A stretch of DNA of 30,442 nucleotides, from assembly GCA_041740975.1 (NCBI GenBank), contig JBGSKV010000022.1:1-30442 (forward strand). Reading direction: 5' to 3'. The position numbers and the translations under genes are program-made. Numbering within the stretch: position 1 is the stretch's first letter; each line of letters opens with the position of its first letter. The notes under the pieces were generated by a model. It was not told the DNA's origin. It was given only the letters and a program-made list of their open reading frames with translations, and did not search any database. This document shows positions 24,354-30,442 of the stretch, one piece after another. This DNA comes from JBGSKV01 sp041740975. Lineage in GTDB: Bacteria > Bdellovibrionota_B > Oligoflexia > Oligoflexales > JALZUQ01.

Positions 24354-25268
24354 ATGCGTTTAGTCTGTACCATTATTAAGCAGTTGAGTCAACTCGTTAT
24401 TTTGACAGCGGTTTTGATGGCATGCAAACCAGAAACAACGGCGAGTCGCACGGCTGCGGGTGAGGACGTGAATCGCACCGCTCCCACGCGTCGAAATGTG
24501 ACACCCGAAGTTGGCGTCAAATCCTATCCGAACTTAATATTCGGATCACCTGCAGAAGAGTTGGCGGGGATTTATACCGGAATCAATGAAGACGAGAAAT
24601 TCCATGAGTTCGTCCTTTTCGAAAAGTCCTTATTTGACGGACGTTGCGTAACGCCCACTTTAGACAATATAAATGATTCAGAAAAGGGTTTGCGTTTAGT
24701 TTTTCTGAGTATACCGGACAGTGCGGTCAAGAGCCGCTTCACTTCGCCGGTGGAGGCACAGACGCAGAAGATAAAAATTACCTTCGCTAGTGAAGCTCGC
24801 AATTCCGAAAATGACTCCAAAGTTATGGGCGCCGATCGCGGTGCGATAGATTTCAAAAATAGTGACCCATATGAATTACAGTTAGATATCGAAGCTTCGC
24901 AAGGCGACCAGTCACGCATAGAAGGCCAAATTTCTCCACTGAACTGTTCACCCAACAGGGTGTCTTTTCTGTTTCCGGGTCAGCCGAGAGTTGCCAATAC
25001 TTTCAAGAGGTATATTGAAGTTGTATTAACAGCTGTAAAGAAGCCGAATAACGTAGCCCAACCCAAAATCGTCATTCATCTCGACGCGATGGAGAAGCCA
25101 AGCGTAGTTTCGATTGCTCCGGGAGATTATGATGTGGCAGCACAGTTGATAACTGAGCGTAAGGAAGGACTACAAGTCTTAAGAAGTACAAAAATTCGCA
25201 GCGCTTTTAGCTTCAAACCTGGACTAGCCACCAATGTTGAGTTGGCTCTGACCGATCCAGGTCGTTAA
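24354..25268 (+). CDS. Lipoprotein of unknown function
   Basis: The 304-aa product has a lipoprotein leader ending VILTAVLMAC (C24 from ATG 24354), then a low-complexity Thr/Ala/Arg spacer and a beta-rich region of about 240 residues. I chose ATG 24354 because GGAG lies five bases upstream; an in-frame ATG at 24315 has no site before it. Two further cysteines (GRCVTP and PLNCSP) may pair. No family recognised. It stands alone between the divergent amidoligase-like gene and the tiny basic gene on the other strand. Confidence 0.65.
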   Translation: MRLVCTIIKQLSQLVILTAVLMACKPETTASRTAAGEDVNRTAPTRRNVTPEVGVKSYPNLIFGSPAEELAGIYTGINEDEKFHEFVLFEKSLFDGRCVTPTLDNINDSEKGLRLVFLSIPDSAVKSRFTSPVEAQTQKIKITFASEARNSENDSKVMGADRGAIDFKNSDPYELQLDIEASQGDQSRIEGQISPLNCSPNRVSFLFPGQPRVANTFKRYIEVVLTAVKKPNNVAQPKIVIHLDAMEKPSVVSIAPGDYDVAAQLITERKEGLQVLRSTKIRSAFSFKPGLATNVELALTDPGR

Positions 25269-25292
25269 CTCTAAGAAAATTGAGCGGTATGA

Positions 25293-25415
25293 TTAGCTCT
25301 TGGCGATGCGACGGCCGTGAGGTGATTTCGCTTTTTTGCGCTTAACGCGGGCCTTTTTCTTAGCTTTGACTTTGGCCGTTTTTTTACGATTGCGAGGTGA
25401 ACGGATCTTTTTCAT
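25293..25415 (-). CDS. 40-aa Lys/Arg-rich basic protein
   Basis: This short frame reads MKKIRSPRNRKKTAKVKAKK and then KARVKRKK and a tail SPHGRRIAKS; 21 of 40 residues are Lys or Arg. The ATG is preceded by AAAGGA at a ten-base spacing, and no other gene overlaps it. The composition resembles histone-tail-like or ribosome-associated peptides, so nucleic-acid binding is likely, but no family can be named. It converges with the lipoprotein gene and leaves 24 bases between stops. Confidence 0.6.
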   Translation of the reverse strand: MKKIRSPRNRKKTAKVKAKKKARVKRKKAKSPHGRRIAKS

Positions 25416-25632
25416 AATGTTTGTGTCCTTTGAACGTGTATCTAAGCCAAGTTAAATTGCCCAAGTTCATCTTGCTTGCAAAGCAGACATTTTTTACTCC
25501 TGTAATTTCAAATAGTTACAATTATATATAGCATCTTCGTATGGCTGTCCCTAGACTTCTAACTATTGATTTTCCTGGATAAATTTTCGTGCAGTGAAAC
25601 TCTGCGCTGCTTATATAAGGATGAAAGTCCAT

Positions 25633-26223
25633 ATGGTTATAGCCACAGATCCAAGCTCCCCTTCTCCCCGTCCATCGCAAGAAACCCACGACTCCCCCGA
25701 TGTTGTCAGCGTCGAAATCCGAGAAGCAAAACCAGAAGAACTTACGGAAGTTGTAGCACTGGTTCGACGAAACCTGCTCGAATTTTCTGAGGTTGGTGAC
25801 ATTCTCGCTACGACGTATCGCCGGCTAAATCATATCGATGCTCTTGTCAGCGTGCCCGGATCAAGGTTATATGTGGCAGCGGATTATGAGAACGACCATA
25901 TTGTCGGCGCTGCTTTTTTAGCACCCTTGGCGGGGCTTCCGGTATCAGAAGGCATCTGTGAAATTCGGGATCTAGTGATTGACGCGTCTCATCGGCGCCG
26001 AGGCATCGGACGTATGTTGTTTATGGCTTTGATCGTCGAGTCAAAAAAGCTGGGCTATCATCGAGTCTATCTGGAAACGACGCCACAAATGGAGCCGGCC
26101 CAGAGGCTCTTTAAAAGTGTGGGATTCAAACCAATTAAGCAACACCAACACGTACACCTTCAAACCGCAACGAACAGTGAACCAGTTGCATTTCCTTGTT
26201 ATTTTGTCTTAGAACGACTCTAA
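25633..26223 (+). CDS. GNAT-family N-acetyltransferase
   Basis: The 196-aa product contains a GNAT domain from about residue 25 to the end. Motif A is visible as EIRDLVIDASHRRRGIGRML, with the RRRGIG acetyl-CoA pyrophosphate loop, followed by a C-terminal YLETTP and ARLF-like helix (PAQRLFKSVGFKPI). The acetylated substrate is unknown. ATG 25633 is preferred because AAGGA lies eleven bases upstream; in-frame ATG 25621 and GTG 25594 are alternatives. The MurA-like gene begins 14 bases after the stop, so the two are probably one operon, hinting at an amino-sugar or envelope role (inference). Confidence 0.85.
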   Translation: MVIATDPSSPSPRPSQETHDSPDVVSVEIREAKPEELTEVVALVRRNLLEFSEVGDILATTYRRLNHIDALVSVPGSRLYVAADYENDHIVGAAFLAPLAGLPVSEGICEIRDLVIDASHRRRGIGRMLFMALIVESKKLGYHRVYLETTPQMEPAQRLFKSVGFKPIKQHQHVHLQTATNSEPVAFPCYFVLERL

Positions 26224-26237
26224 GATGTGAGCTCCAC

Positions 26238-27593
26238 ATGAAAAACACCGAACCTCAAGATCAAATAGAAATTATCGGCGGACGACCACTCAAAGGTGGT
26301 CGCGTCAAGATCGCCGGCAGCTCCAACCAAGTCACTAAAGCCATGATCGCTAGTTTGCTCACGGACGAACCCGTGACCATCAAAAGCGCTCCCTCGGTTG
26401 ACGAGCGTCGCAACGTCGAAAAACTACTGACTTCCATTGGCGGAAGTGTTGAGGTTCTCGAAGAAAATACTTTGCGCCTCACCGCCAAAGGTGTCGACAA
26501 GTGGGAAATCCCGACCGAAATTTGCCAACAAAATAGGATCAGTATTTTGGTGGCCGGACCTCTTTTGCATCGTTTCAAAAAAGTCAGTCTTTCGGCTTTT
26601 TTAGGCGGCGACAAAATTGGCAAGCGTCCGGTGAATTTTCATGTAAACGCTCTCGAACAAATGGGCGCCAAAGTTCGCATTGAAAATGGCCGCTACATTA
26701 TGACCGTGGACGAAGATGGATTGCAGGGAGCGTCTATCGAACTCCCCTTTCCCAGCGTTATGACAACCGAAAACATCATGATGACAGGTGTACTCGCGCA
26801 AGGGCGAACGGTCATTCACAATGCCGCCGTTGAACCCGAAATCATTGAACTCGCCAAAATGCTGCAGAAAATGGGTGCTAATATTAAGTTCACCCCGAAT
26901 CGGACGATTTTGATCGAAGGTGTTAAGAAACTTCGGGGCTGTGAACTTCGCTGCATGATTGATCGCAACCAAGCGGTATCTTTTGCAGTGGCCGCTTTGG
27001 CAACCGGTGGCGATGTTTTACTGGAAGACGTTCCGCATGACTCTGTTTTTAGCTTTATTAATTTTATCCAAAACATGGGCGCGGAGTTTCGCATTAATTC
27101 TGATGGGCTCTACGTCAAAGCTCCCACCCATAAAAAATATCTGCCCGCCCACGTCGAGGTCGATGTGCATCCGGGTTTTATGACCGACTGGCAACAACCT
27201 TTTATGGTTCTCTTCACCCAGGCGCTGGGCGTCAGTGTCGTGCATGAAACTGTGTTTGAAGAGCGACTGAAGTATACCGAATTCCTTAACCAAATGGGCG
27301 CGAACATTAGCCTCAGTAGTGCCTGTCTGGGCGAAACCAGCTGCCGATTTAAGGGCCGCAATTTTATCCATTCGGCCATTATACAAGGGCCAACTCCTTT
27401 GCATGGTGCCGACTTTGTGTTGCCAACCGATATCCGTGCAGGGAAATGCCTGGTTATTGCAGGATTGACGGCGGAAGGAAAAACTCGCCTCACCAACATC
27501 AAAGAACTCAGCCGCAAATACGATCGTTTGGTCGACAAGCTTAAAGACATGGGCGCCGACATTAAAACCAACGAAGCGACGCGTAAAACTTAA
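26238..27593 (+). CDS. murA: MurA-family enolpyruvyl transferase with altered active site
   Basis: MurA transfers enolpyruvate from PEP to UDP-GlcNAc, the first committed step of peptidoglycan synthesis. The 451-aa product aligns along its whole length with MurA. Conserved are R100, IGKR130P, D242-R243, the TDWQ loop, VFEERLKY and TDIRAG. Two key positions differ: the Cys115 equivalent is D125 in GGDKIGKRP, and the Lys22 of the SGAKN motif is replaced by S29 in AGSSN30. Asp at the first site is known in naturally fosfomycin-resistant MurAs; loss of Lys22 is not expected of a fully active MurA. It may be a specialised paralogue. The ATG 26238 lies 14 bases after the GNAT gene. It ends four bases from the convergent BamA-family gene. 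Confidence 0.82.
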   Translation: MKNTEPQDQIEIIGGRPLKGGRVKIAGSSNQVTKAMIASLLTDEPVTIKSAPSVDERRNVEKLLTSIGGSVEVLEENTLRLTAKGVDKWEIPTEICQQNRISILVAGPLLHRFKKVSLSAFLGGDKIGKRPVNFHVNALEQMGAKVRIENGRYIMTVDEDGLQGASIELPFPSVMTTENIMMTGVLAQGRTVIHNAAVEPEIIELAKMLQKMGANIKFTPNRTILIEGVKKLRGCELRCMIDRNQAVSFAVAALATGGDVLLEDVPHDSVFSFINFIQNMGAEFRINSDGLYVKAPTHKKYLPAHVEVDVHPGFMTDWQQPFMVLFTQALGVSVVHETVFEERLKYTEFLNQMGANISLSSACLGETSCRFKGRNFIHSAIIQGPTPLHGADFVLPTDIRAGKCLVIAGLTAEGKTRLTNIKELSRKYDRLVDKLKDMGADIKTNEATRKT

Positions 27594-27597
27594 CGCG

Positions 27598-30442
27598 TTA
27601 GAAGTTCACACCAAAGTTAATATGCGCCGTTCCTCTGGCCAAAAACGACTCGTCTTTTTTAAGTAGATTCGGACAAAGGGTTTTATCGGCGCGACAAGCA
27701 GCCGTGCGTGGCTCGCTAAGAGGTATTCCATAGGCGACATTGAATGCACCCAGTGGCGTCAGTAGGCTCAGCGCCAATCCATACGAACTATAATTATTTC
27801 TGTAGATTTTCGCGGGATTTTTAAAATAATCCGTCAGATCCGTGACGATATTGTTCTGCAGTCTTTCGTTGCCGATGGCCCCACCGAAACGCTGAAAACG
27901 TTGATTGAACTCATTCTCTTCTTCCCTAGAGAAAAAAACATTACCCAAGTCCATAAATGCTGTCACCGCGAGTGGAGAATAGAAGCGGTAGCGAGCCTCA
28001 AACTTAAAGACATGGCGATGGGAACCTCCGAACGCATCGGTTGTTCCCGTCGCTGAAGGTCCTAAACTGTTTTCATCAAATCCACGAACCGTTTCCGCAC
28101 CACCACCATAGACTCGTTCAGATGAAGGCAAAACATCGTCAAGTCCGGATTGCTTACGATCAACTTTATCAAAGTTTACGACCGAAGCGCCCATGGCCAA
28201 AACAAAGTCTTCCGTGACGCGGAAGTACTTGTTAAGTGTAAACTCCCAGTTAAAATACTTTAACTCACCACGCAAATTAAAATCCGCCCAAGCGGCTTTG
28301 CCGGAGAAAAAATAACCCTTGGTTGTCCAACCTGCATTGTCTCTTTCATCCAACGTTAGTCGAACACCTTGCGACGAAATGCGAACGTCGCCACTCGATA
28401 CCAAATACAAATCCTGGCGCTTCGTACCCTCTTCACGTGCTATTTTTTGCCGATAAAAGAGTGAAATCGAACCATTGTCGAACCAGTAGGGAATGCGGTG
28501 CCTTAACGACAGTTCGCCAACGTTATCGAATCGCCAGTAGTCTTCGGCTTCTGCCGTGTGACTGAAGGATACGAAGCCATTGATGGGCAGTTTGAAGATC
28601 CATGGTTCGGCATACCCGATGGAAAAATTTCTACCGACCAAGGTCTTATCAAAGAGAGCCTTTTGGCGACGTTCTTCACTAATCCCGGCTTTGGAAAAGA
28701 TTTGGCGACCGCGCCCACCAATATTAAGGTAAGACGCTTCGATGTTGAAACGCGTTCCTTCGAGTAAACTCCAACCCGGACCAAACTGAACCGTTCCCGG
28801 TAAGCCTTCTTTCAAGCGAACCACAATATCAATCACTTGCTGCTTTTCATTGATGGCATAGCGATCGGCGAAGTCGATGGCGACGCTGCGAAAGATACCC
28901 AGCGCGACCAGCGCACGGCGAGATCGGTCAATGGCGTCAATGCTATACCAGTCCCCCGTTGCGAACAGGAGTTCGCGCCGCACGACACGCGGCAAGGTCT
29001 GCGTCAGTCCGGCTATCTCGACGATACCAATCTTGACACGAATACCTTCCACGATACTGACCTTGATCGTGACATCGATGTGGCGCTTGGCTAGCTTCGG
29101 TTCCACTTTCACTTTGATGTCGGCGTATAAGAACCCTTTGGCGACATAAAAGTCGCGAAGTTTCTGTTCAAAGTCGACGATATTTTCCTGAATCAAACGC
29201 TTGCCTACAGTCGCGTTGAGAAACTCGAGAATCTCTTTACGATCAAAAACCGTATTGCCGGTTATCTCGACATTCTCAAGGATGTAAGGCCGACCTTCGT
29301 CTACATAGATTTTGATACTGACCAAGCCGTTTGCCGAATCATAGCTGATGTGCGGCTCATTGACTTCGACGTCCCAGTAGCCTTCATCTTGATACTTCTT
29401 TTCTAGCTGTTTTTTGGCTTGCTCCACCATTTCTGGATCAAAGGTTTTCTTGCCGACGAGACCGATGAGGTCTAGTTCCCGGCCTAATGTTTTATGGTCG
29501 TAAATATTGACGCCTATGAATTCAACCTGTGATATACGGTATTTTTTGCCGCGTTTGACCTTGAATTTATAAATCTGCCAATCGTCAGTTCCCTTCGTAA
29601 TGATAGGTCCTTCCACCTGAACATTGATATAACCTGCATTGCGATATCGCGTGCGGATTTCTGCGATCAGAGACTCCGGTTCCAAGTCGCCCTTATCGAC
29701 ATCTTCCAGAATATTAGAAGTGAACAACTTGAAAACCCAGTTCAAGTCATCTTCAACCGCAATATCAACTTTAATGCGTTGACCGAACTCACCAGTCAAA
29801 CTTACATCGGCAACGTTTAGGCGTGGGTCGTACTTTATGTCGGCAATTTCGAAAGAATTCTCGCGATAGCCTTCTCGTGTCAGCAATTCTTTAAAATCAT
29901 CAAACTTGGCATTGATATCCAAAAGGTCGCAAACTTCACCTGACACGATTGGAAAGGACATGCCTTTCTTCAAAGGTGTTTCCGAGTAAACCCGGCGAAT
30001 CAAACAGGGTTCTTTTTCGTCGACTACCAACTTGTAAACGACTTTGAAATTATTGGCATCGGAGCTCAGGCGAATCTGCGCCAGCGGATAGCCACTTTCT
30101 CGCAGTATTTTGGCGGCATCGACCAGAAGGCTCTGACGGAGCTGCGGTGAGTCAATTCGACTCGCGTAAAAGATGAGTTTCCCTTCAATTTCTTTGCGAA
30201 GTTCGTTACTGAGTGTTGATACTTCAATTTTGGAAACAACATTGGCGCGTTGACCCTGGATGAACCAATGGTCACCTTTGTCTACGACCTGAAGTTTCTG
30301 AACGGGACTTAATAGGTTGACTTTGCGCAGGAGGTCGGACAATTGCCGACTAGACTCAACATCTGTCACATCTGCACGAAGAAGCTTCAAATCATCTTCC
30401 GTCAAAAGATCAGGTTGAATTTTCCAAGGTTTAGCTTGGGCC
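27598..30442 (-). CDS. bamA: BamA-family Omp85 outer-membrane assembly protein (5' end outside window)
   Basis: The frame is open to the right edge, where it reads AQAKPWKIQPDLLTEDD, which looks like a signal-peptide cleavage site (AQA) just inside the edge; only the leader is likely missing. About five to six POTRA domains fill roughly the first 540 residues, e.g. RISQVEFIGVNIYDHKTL and YILENVEITGNTVFDRKEI. The rest is a 16-strand-type surface-antigen barrel with the conserved VRGF motif (ETVRGFDENSLGP) and a C-terminal Phe (HINFGVNF) as beta-signal. BamA inserts beta-barrel proteins into the outer membrane. BamA is preferred over TamA by length and POTRA number, but not proven. Two cysteines near the C-terminus (TAACRADKTLCP) may form a disulfide. 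Confidence 0.85.
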   Translation of the reverse strand, partial: AQAKPWKIQPDLLTEDDLKLLRADVTDVESSRQLSDLLRKVNLLSPVQKLQVVDKGDHWFIQGQRANVVSKIEVSTLSNELRKEIEGKLIFYASRIDSPQLRQSLLVDAAKILRESGYPLAQIRLSSDANNFKVVYKLVVDEKEPCLIRRVYSETPLKKGMSFPIVSGEVCDLLDINAKFDDFKELLTREGYRENSFEIADIKYDPRLNVADVSLTGEFGQRIKVDIAVEDDLNWVFKLFTSNILEDVDKGDLEPESLIAEIRTRYRNAGYINVQVEGPIITKGTDDWQIYKFKVKRGKKYRISQVEFIGVNIYDHKTLGRELDLIGLVGKKTFDPEMVEQAKKQLEKKYQDEGYWDVEVNEPHISYDSANGLVSIKIYVDEGRPYILENVEITGNTVFDRKEILEFLNATVGKRLIQENIVDFEQKLRDFYVAKGFLYADIKVKVEPKLAKRHIDVTIKVSIVEGIRVKIGIVEIAGLTQTLPRVVRRELLFATGDWYSIDAIDRSRRALVALGIFRSVAIDFADRYAINEKQQVIDIVVRLKEGLPGTVQFGPGWSLLEGTRFNIEASYLNIGGRGRQIFSKAGISEERRQKALFDKTLVGRNFSIGYAEPWIFKLPINGFVSFSHTAEAEDYWRFDNVGELSLRHRIPYWFDNGSISLFYRQKIAREEGTKRQDLYLVSSGDVRISSQGVRLTLDERDNAGWTTKGYFFSGKAAWADFNLRGELKYFNWEFTLNKYFRVTEDFVLAMGASVVNFDKVDRKQSGLDDVLPSSERVYGGGAETVRGFDENSLGPSATGTTDAFGGSHRHVFKFEARYRFYSPLAVTAFMDLGNVFFSREEENEFNQRFQRFGGAIGNERLQNNIVTDLTDYFKNPAKIYRNNYSSYGLALSLLTPLGAFNVAYGIPLSEPRTAACRADKTLCPNLLKKDESFLARGTAHINFGVNF

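Noticed and set aside
1..30442. CRISPR arrays, tRNA or rRNA genes, complete insertion sequences
   Set aside because: No regularly spaced repeats, tRNA consensus segments, rRNA-like stretches or transposase frames were seen.

Overview
The window looks like a chromosomal segment of a free-living Gram-negative bacterium. It carries outer-membrane assembly genes (BamB-like propeller, YfgM-like TPR protein, a BamA-family Omp85), many Sec-exported proteins and lipoproteins, O-antigen/mannose sugar genes and a MurA-family enzyme. Frequent TTG/GTG starts and the overall mix suggest Bdellovibrionota or a related former deltaproteobacterial lineage. That placement is inference; no rRNA or other phylogenetic marker was available to confirm it.

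Layout. 1-3.0 kb (minus): yfgM-like, bamB-like and a truncated mannose-1-phosphate guanylyltransferase gene, tightly packed as an operon. 3.1-5.5 kb (plus): a stand-alone MshEN-domain protein and a secreted/membrane unknown. 5.5-9.0 kb (minus): a 34-bp inverted repeat, a periplasmic monoheme cytochrome-like protein, a small secreted unknown, glutaredoxin and an RluA-family pseudouridine synthase, divergent from smpB (plus). 9.6-15.6 kb is an accessory-looking block: a coiled-coil protein, a VWA lipoprotein, an ABM-family monooxygenase, a secreted unknown, a broken HNH endonuclease gene and a 746-aa membrane protein with an apparent internal duplication. Copies of one 24-bp repeat are scattered through it. 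15.9-16.9 kb (minus): an AspA/AstE-type zinc deacylase. 17.0-21.7 kb (plus): two lipoproteins, phosphofructokinase and an NdvB-like GH17-GT2 glucan synthase, in a tight operon. 21.6-24.3 kb (minus): an O-antigen ligase/polymerase and a secreted amidoligase-like protein whose 3' end appears frameshifted. 24.4-27.6 kb (plus): a lipoprotein, a GNAT acetyltransferase and a MurA-family protein, with a tiny basic protein on the minus strand. 27.6-30.4 kb (minus): a BamA-family Omp85 running off the right edge.

The common theme is the cell envelope: outer-membrane protein insertion, polysaccharide precursors, glucan synthesis, surface polymer transfer and peptidoglycan precursor chemistry. The observations most worth follow-up are the MurA homologue with two changed active-site positions, the exported amidoligase-like protein and its frameshift, the 20-bp insertion that breaks the HNH gene, and the repeat family, one copy of which supplies the last codons and stop of a gene.
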